This document shows, in pieces, positions 41,259 through 49,964 of a stretch of DNA of 64,000 nt (positions are counted from its first letter, which is position 1; the number at the start of each line of letters is the position of its first letter). The notes under the pieces are model-generated. The model searched no databases and had not been told where the DNA came from. It saw nothing but the letters and a program-made list of their open reading frames with translations. Source of the DNA: Flaviflexus salsibiostraticola (GTDB lineage: Bacteria; Actinomycetota; Actinomycetes; Actinomycetales; Actinomycetaceae). The translations under genes and the position numbers were made by a program. Location: the NCBI RefSeq assembly GCF_003952265.1, contig NZ_CP034438.1, positions 1,984,001 through 2,048,000 of the forward strand, written 5' to 3'.

Positions 41259-42535
41259 GGCTTATAGGACAAAATGTGTTGGTTTTGTTTGATCGGAGGG
41301 GTGTCAGTCCCAGGTTGTGATGTAGCTGGTCGAGTGGTGCAGCTCGTTCCAGACGGCTGCGGTGCCGATGCCCGGCAGGCCGATGTCCCGGGCGTGTTCG
41401 CCGCGGCTGGCCGCAGCTCGGTAGTAGGCCTGGATCTGGGTGTCGGTGGGCATGGTCCTGAGGATGTGTGCGGGACTGGCAGGGTATTCAGTGTGCATGT
41501 AGCACCACCACATGATCGCTTTGATCCGCCTGTCCAGGCTCATCCCGCGGTGATCGCGTAGCAGGGCCCGCAGTTGAGTGTTGATCCCACCCTCGATCCG
41601 GTTATTCGTCGCTGGCAGTGGCATGTGCAGGTAGGCGCCGACCGGGAAGTTGGCGGGATCGACGTAGGTGAACAAGGTCTTGGTCCGGATCAGCGTATCG
41701 AGGGCTGAGCGGGCCGTGACCAGACGCTGGTGAGTGAGTACGACCTGCCCCGTGGCGAGTCGAGTGCGCTCAGCCAGGAAGGCCTCCCATGTGGCGCGCC
41801 ATTGGGTGTAAGCGGCCAGCCATGCCGCGGCCCCGGTGTTATCGCGGACGTGGAGCAGCGCTCTAGCCAGGCCGTAGAGTTCCACTCCGGCCTGAGTGCG
41901 GGGCCGGGTCGTGGTCTGGCGACGCACCTGGCTGAAAGCATGGAACGTACAGCGCTGGACCTTCGTGGTGGGCCAGTGCGCCCGGCGGGCTTTGGCAAAG
42001 CCTGATCCACCATCGGTGACCACTACCTGTGGCGGTGCGATCCGGGCCAGCAGCGCACCCCAGGCCTGGCTGTGTTCACTGCGTGCGAGGTACCAGCCCA
42101 CGACATGGGTGTCGGTGGAGGCGATCAGGATCACGGCGCTGCGTCCGAGGTGGATCCCATCGACGTAGATCACCCGGTGGACCTCGTCGACCACCTCGGG
42201 GGTGGGCCACAGCTGCCAGAACCGTGCGGTGCGCCGACGGAAGGTCCGTCCCGCCCCGGGCAGGTCTCGCTGGCGCTGGCGGGAAAACAGAAAGGACAAG
42301 AACAGGGCGAAGTCTTTCGCGGAGGTGTCGATCGCCGCTACGCGACTCGTCCTGCACCCGGCACAGCGGTAGCGCTGACGTCCCGTACTGGTCTTTCCAT
42401 AGCGTGTCATCGCCTGCTCGCACGGGCGGCAATAAGGAGTGTTCACCCTCCCTATCAGGCAACTTGGACCCTGCCTTTTCGGTGAGAACGCGCCGAAAAG
42501 TCGGGATCAAACCAACACGAAATGTCCTATAAGCC
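41259..42535 (-). mobile_element. IS1249-type element, copy 1
   Basis: A 1,277-bp element bounded by the inverted repeat GGCTTATAGGACA (41259-41271) and TGTCCTATAAGCC (42523-42535), the similarity continuing inside as AAATGTGTTGGTTT against its mate. One transposase gene fills it. It is followed by 145 bp that is also repeated after copy 2, so the repeating unit is 1,422 bp. Confidence 0.85.
41304..42446 (-). CDS. IS1249-type transposase (IS256-related), copy 1
   Basis: A 380-residue DDE transposase. The N-terminal zinc ribbon CRPCEQAM...RYRCAGC (Cys pairs at about 6/9 and 28/31) is followed by IYVDGIHLGR (first Asp), VVTDGGSGF (second Asp) and ATNNRIEGGINTQLR (Glu), the IS1249 subgroup pattern near IS256. 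Intact, with ATG 42446. Copy 1 has Gly in the segment FPVGAYLHM, copy 2 Asp. Confidence 0.92.
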   Translation of the reverse strand: MNTPYCRPCEQAMTRYGKTSTGRQRYRCAGCRTSRVAAIDTSAKDFALFLSFLFSRQRQRDLPGAGRTFRRRTARFWQLWPTPEVVDEVHRVIYVDGIHLGRSAVILIASTDTHVVGWYLARSEHSQAWGALLARIAPPQVVVTDGGSGFAKARRAHWPTTKVQRCTFHAFSQVRRQTTTRPRTQAGVELYGLARALLHVRDNTGAAAWLAAYTQWRATWEAFLAERTRLATGQVVLTHQRLVTARSALDTLIRTKTLFTYVDPANFPVGAYLHMPLPATNNRIEGGINTQLRALLRDHRGMSLDRRIKAIMWWCYMHTEYPASPAHILRTMPTDTQIQAYYRAAASRGEHARDIGLPGIGTAAVWNELHHSTSYITTWD

Positions 42536-42680
42536 GGCCCCGTGAAACCAACTTCAACCCCCACTTTTCCGCGTCAAAGCAACCAAAGGTCGGGGTCAAG
42601 CCAACACGAAATGTCCACCCATCAAGTTCAGCCGCACGAACTTCAACACCGACCTAATGGCGACACAGCAACAAAAGATC

Positions 42681-43957
42681 GGCTTATAGGACAAAATGTG
42701 TTGGTTTTGTTTGATCGGAGGGGTGTCAGTCCCAGGTTGTGATGTAGCTGGTCGAGTGGTGCAGCTCGTTCCAGACGGCTGCGGTGCCGATGCCCGGCAG
42801 GCCGATGTCCCGGGCGTGTTCGCCGCGGCTGGCCGCAGCTCGGTAGTAGGCCTGGATCTGGGTGTCGGTGGGCATGGTCCTGAGGATGCGTGCGGGACTG
42901 GCAGGGTATTCAGTGTGCATGTAGCACCACCACATGATCGCTTTGATCCGCCTGTCCAGGCTCATCCCGCGGTGATCGCGTAGCAGGGCCCGCAGTTGAG
43001 TGTTGATCCCACCCTCGATCCGGTTATTCGTCGCTGGCAGTGGCATGTGCAGGTAGGCGTCGACCGGGAAGTTGGCGGGATCGACGTAGGTGAACAAGGT
43101 CTTGGTCCGGATCAGCGTATCGAGGGCTGAGCGGGCCGTGACCAGACGCTGGTGAGTGAGTACGACCTGCCCCGTGGCGAGTCGAGTGCGCTCAGCCAGG
43201 AAGGCCTCCCATGTGGCGCGCCATTGGGTGTAAGCGGCCAGCCATGCCGCGGCCCCGGTGTTATCGCGGACGTGGAGCAGCGCTCTAGCCAGGCCGTAGA
43301 GTTCCACTCCGGCCTGAGTGCGGGGCCGGGTCGTGGTCTGGCGACGCACCTGGCTGAAAGCATGGAACGTACAGCGCTGGACCTTCGTGGTGGGCCAGTG
43401 CGCCCGGCGGGCTTTGGCAAAGCCTGATCCACCATCGGTGACCACTACCTGTGGCGGTGCGATCCGGGCCAGCAGCGCACCCCAGGCCTGGCTGTGTTCA
43501 CTGCGTGCGAGGTACCAGCCCACGACATGGGTGTCGGTGGAGGCGATCAGGATCACGGCGCTGCGTCCGAGGTGGATCCCATCGACGTAGATCACCCGGT
43601 GGACCTCGTCGACCACCTCGGGGGTGGGCCACAGCTGCCAGAACCGTGCGGTGCGCCGACGGAAGGTCCGTCCCGCCCCGGGCAGGTCTCGCTGGCGCTG
43701 GCGGGAAAACAGAAAGGACAAGAACAGGGCGAAGTCTTTCGCGGAGGTGTCGATCGCCGCTACGCGACTCGTCCTGCACCCGGCACAGCGGTAGCGCTGA
43801 CGTCCCGTACTGGTCTTTCCATAGCGTGTCATCGCCTGCTCGCACGGGCGGCAATAAGGAGTGTTCACCCTCCCTATCAGGCAACTTGGACCCGGCCTTT
43901 TCGGTGAGAACGCGCCGAAAAGTCGGGATCAAACCAACACGAAATGTCCTATAAGCC
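42681..43957 (-). mobile_element. IS1249-type element, copy 2
   Basis: Same length and ends as copy 1 (GGCTTATAGGACA at 42681, TATAAGCC at 43957). It follows the 145-bp spacer without any target duplication of its own, so tandem duplication rather than independent insertion is indicated. Confidence 0.85.
42726..43868 (-). CDS. IS1249-type transposase (IS256-related), copy 2
   Basis: A 380-residue transposase identical to copy 1 except Asp for Gly in FPVDAYLHM and Arg for His in SPARILRTM. All zinc-ribbon Cys and the DDE residues are kept, so both copies could be active. Neither change touches a catalytic residue. Confidence 0.92.
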   Translation of the reverse strand: MNTPYCRPCEQAMTRYGKTSTGRQRYRCAGCRTSRVAAIDTSAKDFALFLSFLFSRQRQRDLPGAGRTFRRRTARFWQLWPTPEVVDEVHRVIYVDGIHLGRSAVILIASTDTHVVGWYLARSEHSQAWGALLARIAPPQVVVTDGGSGFAKARRAHWPTTKVQRCTFHAFSQVRRQTTTRPRTQAGVELYGLARALLHVRDNTGAAAWLAAYTQWRATWEAFLAERTRLATGQVVLTHQRLVTARSALDTLIRTKTLFTYVDPANFPVDAYLHMPLPATNNRIEGGINTQLRALLRDHRGMSLDRRIKAIMWWCYMHTEYPASPARILRTMPTDTQIQAYYRAAASRGEHARDIGLPGIGTAAVWNELHHSTSYITTWD

Positions 43958-44094
43958 GGCCCCGTGAAACCAACTTCAACCCCCACTTTTCCGCGTCAAA
44001 GCAACCAAAGGTCGGGGTCAAGCCAACACGAAATGTCCACCCATCAAGTTCAGCCGCACGAACTTCAACACCGGCCTAATGGCGGCACAGCAAC

Positions 44095-44176
44095 AAAAGA
44101 TCAGGGTCAAACCAACACGAAATGTCCTATAAGCCAAAAGATCAGGGTCAAACCAACACGAAATGTCCTATAAGCC
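44095..44176 (-). repeat. Two perfect 41-bp tandem copies of the IS right end
   Basis: AAAAGATCAGGGTCAAACC through TCCTATAAGCC occurs at 44095-44135 and again at 44136-44176. Each contains the IS terminal sequence CCAACACGAAATGTCC. A degenerate copy (TCAAGCCAACACGAAATGTCC) is also inside the 145-bp spacers at 42596 and 44018. Confidence 0.85.
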
Positions 44177-44205
44177 CCACACGCTCCGTGACTCGACCCA
44201 GAAAC

Positions 44206-44254
44206 AAAAATCCTGAGCCGGATCATCGTCTGTTGACGATGTCCCGACTCAGGA
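44206..44254 (-). terminator. Rho-independent terminator of tRNA-Ser
   Basis: On the minus strand a long imperfect stem (outer TCCTGAG/CTCAGGA, inner CATCGTC/GACGATG around AACA) is followed by TTTTTGTTTC. It starts 4 bases after the tRNA CCA. The IS array is inserted just beyond it. Confidence 0.75.
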
Positions 44255-44258
44255 CAGA

Positions 44259-44346
44259 TGGCGGAGGATGGGGGATTCGAACCCCCGAGGGCTTGCACCC
44301 AACCCGCTTTCCAAGCGAGCGCCATAGGCCACTAGGCGAATCCTCC
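44259..44346 (-). tRNA. tRNA-Ser (anticodon GGA)
   Basis: On the minus strand the 88-nt gene has acceptor stem GGAGGAT/ATCCTCC, a D arm (GCCTAGTGGCCTATGGC), anticodon stem CTCGC / GCGGG around loop TTGGAAA (anticodon GGA), a long class II variable arm, T loop TTCGAAT and an encoded CCA. It decodes UCC/UCU. A clear terminator follows. Confidence 0.95.
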
Positions 44347-44464
44347 TCGCACGCTGCGAAGCCGCAACATGCCCACTCATCGTAACGGACAACGGTTCGG
44401 CCCGCGAAATCTCGGGCCAGTCGGTCGCCATGATTTGGCACACGGAGGACCCTAGGCTGCCCGG

Positions 44465-44509
44465 GTGGCCGGCTCCGCCCGTCTTTCGAGCGCTCGCCCC
44501 GTGATGTGA
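44465..44509 (+). CDS. Possible leaderless 14-codon leader ORF
   Basis: TAGGCT (44453-44458), six bases and GTG 44465 form the same start signal as other leaderless genes in this window. The frame VAGSARLSSARPVM ends at TGA 44509, 152 bases before the VOC gene, with a small hairpin GGCAC/GTGCC between. It may be only a chance match in the 44347-44661 gap, which otherwise holds the tRNA-Ser promoter region and no gene. Confidence 0.2.
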   Translation: MAGSARLSSARPVM

Positions 44510-44661
44510 AGGCACGACTGTGTGCCAAGGAGTAGGTACGAGCCCCAAAGCGAAAGATGTGATCTGCGCCAACCGTGAGACGCCTGTACAAAGCAGACAT
44601 CGCCCTGCCAGAATGGCAACGCACGCGAAGATTGACTTCGAAACTACCGGGAGGAGGGGTC

Positions 44662-45327
44662 ATGGCCGACAGTCGCACTGCCGTCCCGCCGCTCCTCGAC
44701 CACATTGTCGTGGCCACTTCCGACCTTGACGGCCTTGTCGCCGAATTCGAAGCAGCGACCGGCATTCGGCCCGAGAAGGGCGGCTCGCACGAGCAGCTCG
44801 GCACGAAGAACTATCTCGTGAGCCTGGGCGAGGATTACTACCTGGAGCTGCTCGGCATCGACCCCGACCTGCCAGAGCCGGAGAATCCCCGACCCTTCAA
44901 TATCGACGATCTGACCGAGACGGTTGTGTCGACCTGGGTGATCCACCCGGAGGATGCGGATGCTGCGGTCGCGGCTGGCCGCGCGGCCGGCGTTGACGTC
45001 GGCGACCTCGCCCCTGCCTCTCGCCGCAGACCCGATGGCGAGCTTCTCTCCTGGCGCCTCACGCCCCCGCTTCATGGGGGCCTGAACGGCGCCATTCCTT
45101 TTGTCATCGACTGGCAGGATTCCACATCTCCTGCGGTGACGACCCAGGCGCAGGCGCGCCTGGAGTCTTTCGTGATCTGCACCGATGACCCGGATTCGCT
45201 CCGAATGTCCCTGGCTGCCCTCGGCACCCAGGCGTGTTGTCGCATGTGTCCGAACGGCGAGTGTCAGGGCTGTATGCCGTGCCTTGAACTGGCCGTGAGT
45301 GGACCTGCAGGCACCTGGACCATCTGA
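44662..45327 (+). CDS. VOC-superfamily protein (glyoxalase-like domain)
   Basis: A 221-residue protein of the glyoxalase-like PF13468 type: LLDHIVVATSDLDGLVAEFEAATG opens the first betaalphabetabetabeta module, with GGSHEQLGTKNYLVSLGEDYYLELLGID carrying a possible metal His and Glu. Substrate unknown. The C-terminal part has an unusual Cys cluster (CRMCPNGECQGCMPC, five Cys). ATG 44662 has GGAGGAGGGG directly upstream. It lies 120 bases before the uptake/activation operon and may belong to it. Confidence 0.75.
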   Translation: MADSRTAVPPLLDHIVVATSDLDGLVAEFEAATGIRPEKGGSHEQLGTKNYLVSLGEDYYLELLGIDPDLPEPENPRPFNIDDLTETVVSTWVIHPEDADAAVAAGRAAGVDVGDLAPASRRRPDGELLSWRLTPPLHGGLNGAIPFVIDWQDSTSPAVTTQAQARLESFVICTDDPDSLRMSLAALGTQACCRMCPNGECQGCMPCLELAVSGPAGTWTI

Positions 45328-45447
45328 GTTCCAGAACCGCCGCCGCACTGCGGCACGCCTGTATCCAGAACGCTGGACAGCTCTGACTCACGGCCACGCC
45401 ACTCGATTCATCCCTTTCGCGTACCTTCGCACCCCTGAGGAGATCCA

Positions 45448-46479
45448 TTGACCACAACCATGAGAGCCGTTGTCCTTCGAGAGCACGGCACCGTCGACAG
45501 CCTCACCTATGAAGAGGACTACCCGAAGCCCCAGATCGAGCCGGGCAAGGTGATCGTCAAGGTCCGGGCCACGTCGCTCAACTACCATGACATCTTCACC
45601 GTGCGGGGCATGCCCGGCATCACCATCCCCATGCCGATCGTCCCCGGCCTCGACATCGCCGGCACCGTCGACGAGATCGGTGAGGGCGTGACCGGCTTCG
45701 AGGTCGGCGATCGAGTCGTCGTCAACCCCCTCGACTCGGGATTCAACCTCATGGGCGAGGTGCAGGACGGCGGCCTCGCCGAGTACTCCCTCGTCGAGGC
45801 GGGCCAGCTCATCCCGCTCCCCGACTCGGTGTCGTTCGCCGAGGCGGCGGCCCTGCCGGTCGCCTACGGCACGGCCCATCGCATGATCGTCGGCAAGGAC
45901 GCGGTCAAGGAGGGCGACAAGGTGCTCGTCCTCGGCGCCTCGGGCGGCGTCGGCACGGCCTCCGTGCTGCTCGCCAAGCAGCTCGGCGCCACGGTGGTCG
46001 CGGCGGTCGGATCGGATGAGAAGGGACAGACCCTCCTCTCGTACGGCGCGGACGAGTACTTCAACTACCGCGAGATCGCGATCGACACGTGGACCCGCGA
46101 GAACGTCGGCAAGCCCTCCCGCAGCTCGACCGAGCCCGGCTTCGACGTCATCGTCAACAACACGGGCGGCGACACCTGGCACCCGACCCTGAAGTCGACG
46201 AAGCTCGGCGGGACGATCCTCGTGTGCGGGGCGACCGCAGGCTTCGACCCGAAGGAGGACCTGCGCTACATCTGGTCCTTCGAGCTCAAGGTCCAGGGTT
46301 CCAATGGCTTCGGGCGCGAGGACATCGAAGCGCTCGTCGCCCTCATCGATGAGCAGGACTTCCACCCCGTCATCGACTCGATCGTCTCGCTCGAGGAGGC
46401 GGCGGACGCGCTGCGCCGCCTCGAGGACCGCGGCGTGACCGGCAAGGTCATCATCGCCCCCTGGGGTGACGAATCATGA
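45448..46479 (+). CDS. Zinc-free MDR-family oxidoreductase (quinone-oxidoreductase-like)
   Basis: A 343-residue medium-chain dehydrogenase/reductase. GroES-like domain about 30-115 (ATSLNYHDIFTVRG; VPGLDIAGTVDEIGEGV), then a Rossmann domain with VLVLGASGGVGTASVLLAKQLGA (about 150-172). The catalytic zinc Cys is replaced by Asn-Tyr-His, and the structural zinc Cys are missing, as in quinone reductases and enoyl reductases. TTG 45448 has GAGGAG six bases upstream; ATG 45460 is the alternative. First gene of a tightly overlapped operon, ATGA with the thioesterase. Confidence 0.83.
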   Translation: MTTTMRAVVLREHGTVDSLTYEEDYPKPQIEPGKVIVKVRATSLNYHDIFTVRGMPGITIPMPIVPGLDIAGTVDEIGEGVTGFEVGDRVVVNPLDSGFNLMGEVQDGGLAEYSLVEAGQLIPLPDSVSFAEAAALPVAYGTAHRMIVGKDAVKEGDKVLVLGASGGVGTASVLLAKQLGATVVAAVGSDEKGQTLLSYGADEYFNYREIAIDTWTRENVGKPSRSSTEPGFDVIVNNTGGDTWHPTLKSTKLGGTILVCGATAGFDPKEDLRYIWSFELKVQGSNGFGREDIEALVALIDEQDFHPVIDSIVSLEEAADALRRLEDRGVTGKVIIAPWGDES

Positions 46480-46898
46480 CGATCGACGCAGTCCAGGCCG
46501 CGATCGACTCCGGCCCCTACAACCGTTGGCTGGGACTCACGGTCGCCGACCTGACGAAGGACAGCATCACGATCGAGGCGGAGGCGACGCCCGAGTGGAC
46601 GAACGCGACGGGCAACGCCGTCGTCCACGGCGGCATCATCTCAGCCCTGCTCGACGTCGCCGCCTGCTTCTCGCTCGTCGGCTCACTCGGCGGGACCGCA
46701 CCGACGATTGATCTCACGACGCACTTCCTCCGGGCGGTCACGCCCGGGAAGATCATCGTGACCGGCAGGCTCATCAAACCCGGCCGCGCCATCGCCATCG
46801 CCGAGGCCGAGCTGTCGAACGAGGGCGGCAAGACCGCCGCCATCGCCCGCGGCACCTTCGCCGCCTCAGCAGTCACACCCGTGGAGATCCCCCAATGA
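46476..46898 (+). CDS. PaaI-type hotdog thioesterase
   Basis: A 140-residue single hotdog-fold enzyme that should hydrolyse acyl- or aryl-CoA thioesters. NAVVHGGIISALLDVAACFS (about 48-67) carries the HGG-(8)-D/E active-site motif of the PaaI/4HBT-II group. It overlaps the MDR gene and the acyl-CoA ligase by four bases each (ATGA). Next to a CoA ligase it may release or proof-read CoA esters. Confidence 0.85.
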   Translation: MTIDAVQAAIDSGPYNRWLGLTVADLTKDSITIEAEATPEWTNATGNAVVHGGIISALLDVAACFSLVGSLGGTAPTIDLTTHFLRAVTPGKIIVTGRLIKPGRAIAIAEAELSNEGGKTAAIARGTFAASAVTPVEIPQ

Positions 46899-48415
46899 CA
46901 GTCCACCCACCCAACGGCGCTCGACGCGGTGTCAACATCGGCGACGCCATCAGCGCCGCCGAGCCCGACGCGATCGCGATCGCTCAGACGGACGGTCAGC
47001 AGGTGACGTACGGGGAGTTCCTGGCCCGCGTCCTCGCCGTCCAGGCCGACCTCGCCGCCCGCGGGATCGTGCGCGGAGATCATGTGGCGATCATCGGTCT
47101 CAACTCGATCGACTGGCTGGCGGCGTTCTACGGGGTCATGAGGGCCGGCGCCGTCATCATCCCGGTCAGCCACAGGTTCCCCGCACCCGTCCTCGAGTAC
47201 GTCCTCGACAACAGCGACCCGAGTCTCATCCTCGTCGACCGCGACGATCGGACCACCCGACCGGCGGTCCGTTTCGGCGAACTCGGCGCCGAGCCGGGAC
47301 CCGGCCAGCAGCCCGCGGCGGCCGATGTCGGATGGGATGATCCGGCGCTCGTGCTCTACACGTCCGGGTCGACCGGCCGACCGAAGGGTGTCGTCCGTTC
47401 GCACGGCTCGCACGCGTGGATCCTCGACCAGGGGGAGCGGGCCTCCGACGGCGCACTGCGGACCATCCTCGTCGCCGCGCCGCTCTACCACATGAACGGG
47501 CTGGCGACGGTCCAGGCGGCGCTCCTCCACGGGGACCGCGTCGTCCTCCAGCCCGCCTTCGAGGCGCGTGGCTTCCTCCGCGCCATCGCCGAGCACCGCG
47601 TGACGAAGACGACGGGTGTGCCGCCGATGATGGCGCTCGCGCTGCGCGAGAAGGACCTGCTCGCCGAGCTCGACCTCAGCTCGGTCACCGAGCACAGCTT
47701 CGGCTCGGCGCCGCTGACGGACGACCTCATCGATGACATCGAAGCGGCCTTCCCGAACTCGGCCCTCTCGATCAGCTACGGCACGACCGAGTCTGGGCCG
47801 GTGGCCTTCGCCCCTGTCGAGGGGAGGCCGACCCCAAAGAACTCCGTCGGGGCAGCCCACCCGGCCGTCCGCATTCGCCTCCTGGACGAGATTGGCCGTG
47901 TCATTGTGAGCGATGGCGCGGACGCGAAGGGCGAGGCCTCCGAGGCGCTCGGCAGCCTCTCGGTCAGCTCGCCCGCCACCTTCTCCCACTACCTGGGCGG
48001 CCCGGCCAGCCCGGTCGATGAGGAGGGCTTCTACCCAACAGGGGACCTCTTTCTTCGCGATGCGGAGGGCTTCTACAGCTTCGCCGGGCGAGTGGACGAC
48101 ATGTTCGCCTCCGGCGGCGAGAACGTCCATCCCGCCGCCGTCGAGCGGGCGCTCCTCGAGCATCCCGCCGTCGAGGAGGCGGCCGTCGTGCCCGTGCCGG
48201 ACGCGGTGAAGGGTGCCAAGCCCGTTGCCTTCGTTGTCACCCGCACCGACGTCACCGAGCAGGAGCTCAAGGACTGGTCGCTCGAGCGGATGGAGCCGTA
48301 TGCACACCCGCGGCGGGTCTTCATGACCGATGCCCTGCCGCTCTCCGGCACGAACAAGATCGACAGGAATGCGCTCGCGGAGCGGGCGGCCGCACTCATC
48401 GGGGGTGGCGCATGA
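46895..48415 (+). CDS. Acyl-CoA synthetase (AMP-forming)
   Basis: A 506-residue ANL-superfamily ligase that activates a carboxylic acid with ATP and joins it to CoA. A3 P-loop LYTSGSTGRPKGVVRS (about 153-168), A5 YGTTESGPV (about 294-302), A7 YPTGDLFLRD and A8 FAGRVDDMFASGGENVHPAAVE (about 395-416), and A10 catalytic Lys in SGTNKIDRNAL (about 488) are complete. The acid cannot be named. Embedded between a thioesterase and ABC permeases with ATGA overlaps on both sides. Confidence 0.9.
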   Translation: MTVHPPNGARRGVNIGDAISAAEPDAIAIAQTDGQQVTYGEFLARVLAVQADLAARGIVRGDHVAIIGLNSIDWLAAFYGVMRAGAVIIPVSHRFPAPVLEYVLDNSDPSLILVDRDDRTTRPAVRFGELGAEPGPGQQPAAADVGWDDPALVLYTSGSTGRPKGVVRSHGSHAWILDQGERASDGALRTILVAAPLYHMNGLATVQAALLHGDRVVLQPAFEARGFLRAIAEHRVTKTTGVPPMMALALREKDLLAELDLSSVTEHSFGSAPLTDDLIDDIEAAFPNSALSISYGTTESGPVAFAPVEGRPTPKNSVGAAHPAVRIRLLDEIGRVIVSDGADAKGEASEALGSLSVSSPATFSHYLGGPASPVDEEGFYPTGDLFLRDAEGFYSFAGRVDDMFASGGENVHPAAVERALLEHPAVEEAAVVPVPDAVKGAKPVAFVVTRTDVTEQELKDWSLERMEPYAHPRRVFMTDALPLSGTNKIDRNALAERAAALIGGGA

Positions 48416-49200
48416 TGCTCGACTATCGCAGGCGCTCCGTGCGGATCGGGCTTCCGCTCGCCACCGCACTGCTGCTCCTCGTCCTCTGGCAGCTCGCGGC
48501 GATCACCGAGGTGATCCCGACGAGGTTCGCGCCCGCACCGACGCAGATCCTCTCCCAGCTGGGGAGCATGCTCGGCTCCGCCTCCCTGTGGAGCGCGGTC
48601 GGAGCGACGCTCTACGCGTGGGGCCAGGCACTCCTCATCGCCGTCGTCCTCGGCACGGCGGCCGGGCTCCTGCTCGGCTCGTCGAGGCACCTGTCGGCGC
48701 TGTTCGGGCCCGTCATCGAGTTCCTCAAGCCGATCCCCTCGATCGCCATGATCCCGCTCGTCATCTTCACCCTCGGCACGGGTAAGAACGCCGAGGTGTT
48801 CATCGCGACCTACGCGGCGCTGTTCCAGATGCTCATGTCGGCGATCTCGGCGACGAGGACCATCGACCCAGTCGCGCGGGATACGGCTGCGGCCTATTCG
48901 CTGGGATATGGGGCGCGCCTGCGCCACCTCATCATCCCGTCGATGCTCCCCCAGCTTATGACGGGCGTGCGGATTGCCTCCAACACGGCCCTCATCTTCT
49001 GCATCACCGCGGAGCTGCTCATGGGCATGGCGGGGCTGGGAAGCTCGCTCGGCGCGGCCGATTCGGCCGGCAATCTGCCGGTCATGTACGCCTACATCCT
49101 CGTCATCGGCCTCGTCGGCTTTGGCCTCAACACTGTCTTCCTCACCATTCAGCGCCGGGCACTGTCCTGGCACGAGTCCTACCGGAATGAGGTCGCATGA
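48412..49200 (+). CDS. ABC permease, NitT/TauT type (1)
   Basis: A 262-residue permease (BPD_transp_1) with six spans and the EAA loop DTAAAYSLGYGARLRHLIIPSMLPQLMTG (about 157-185). Related permeases import taurine, nitrate, sulfonates, pyrimidines or aromatic acids (SsuC, TauC, ThiX, OphG). It overlaps the acyl-CoA ligase and the second permease by four bases each. Confidence 0.9.
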   Translation: MMLDYRRRSVRIGLPLATALLLLVLWQLAAITEVIPTRFAPAPTQILSQLGSMLGSASLWSAVGATLYAWGQALLIAVVLGTAAGLLLGSSRHLSALFGPVIEFLKPIPSIAMIPLVIFTLGTGKNAEVFIATYAALFQMLMSAISATRTIDPVARDTAAAYSLGYGARLRHLIIPSMLPQLMTGVRIASNTALIFCITAELLMGMAGLGSSLGAADSAGNLPVMYAYILVIGLVGFGLNTVFLTIQRRALSWHESYRNEVA

Positions 49201-49964
49201 GAACGACGACTGTCTCGCTCGGGCTGCTCGGCACCGCGATCGTGCTCGCCCTGTGGTGGGTGACCTCGACGAACTCGACCGAGCTCTACTACCCCGACGC
49301 GCCCGACGTGCTCGAGTCCGTGTGGACCTACTGGTTCACGGGGGAGGGCAGACCCGATCTGCTGTCGAGCCTCGCGAACCTCGCGGTCGGCCTCCTCATC
49401 GGCATCGTCGGCGGCTTCGCGCTCGGCCTCCTCATCGGCCAGGTCCCCTTCGTCCGGTACGGACTGACGCCGACACTCGAATTCGTCCGCGCCATCCCCG
49501 CCACCGCCCTTATCCCCTTCGCCATCGTCATCTTCGGTCTGGGTGACCAGATGAAGGTGACGATCATCGCCCTCGGCACGCTCTTCCCGGTCCTCCTCAA
49601 CGTCATCGACGGCGTGCGTGCCATCCCCCGGGAATCGCATGACACGGCGAAGAGCTTCGGGATCACGGGATGGACGAAGCAGGCCTTCGTCGTCATGCCC
49701 GCGGCCCTGCCGCGGGCGGTCGCCGGGATCACCGTCGCCATCCCCCTCTCCCTCATCCTCGTCGTCACGAGCGAGATGAGGGGCTCGCGGGAGGGGATCG
49801 GCGCCTACCTCATCACCGCCTCGAACTCGTTCGACCAGAGCGCAGTCTGGGGCGTCATCATCCTCCTCGGCGTCCTGGGCTTCGCGCTCACGACCGCCTT
49901 CAGGTTCATCGAACACCGACTGCTCGCCTGGGATCGGGGCCTGCACGGAAGGGACACGCTATGA
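49197..49964 (+). CDS. ABC permease, NitT/TauT type (2)
   Basis: A 255-residue, six-span permease of the same family; EAA loop DTAKSFGITGWTKQAFVVMPAALPRAVAG (about 147-175). Two non-identical permeases imply a heterodimeric channel, less common in this family than a homodimer. Overlaps both neighbours by four bases. Confidence 0.9.
   Translation: MRTTTVSLGLLGTAIVLALWWVTSTNSTELYYPDAPDVLESVWTYWFTGEGRPDLLSSLANLAVGLLIGIVGGFALGLLIGQVPFVRYGLTPTLEFVRAIPATALIPFAIVIFGLGDQMKVTIIALGTLFPVLLNVIDGVRAIPRESHDTAKSFGITGWTKQAFVVMPAALPRAVAGITVAIPLSLILVVTSEMRGSREGIGAYLITASNSFDQSAVWGVIILLGVLGFALTTAFRFIEHRLLAWDRGLHGRDTL

Larger units (their letters stand above)
41259..42680. repeat. 1,422-bp tandem repeat, unit 1
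   Basis: Unit 1 (IS copy 1 plus 145 bp) is followed directly by unit 2 at 42681-44102. By eye only five or so single-base differences are visible, two of them changing the transposase (Gly to Asp, His to Arg). Confidence 0.9.
42681..44102. repeat. 1,422-bp tandem repeat, unit 2
   Basis: Second unit; it diverges from unit 1 after ...CAACAAAAGATC, where unit 1 meets the next IS left end and unit 2 meets two extra right-end repeats. Confidence 0.9.

Noticed and set aside
42536-42680. Regular repeats around the IS copies as a CRISPR array
   Set aside because: The repeats are IS ends of uneven spacing, without spacers of constant length and without cas genes.
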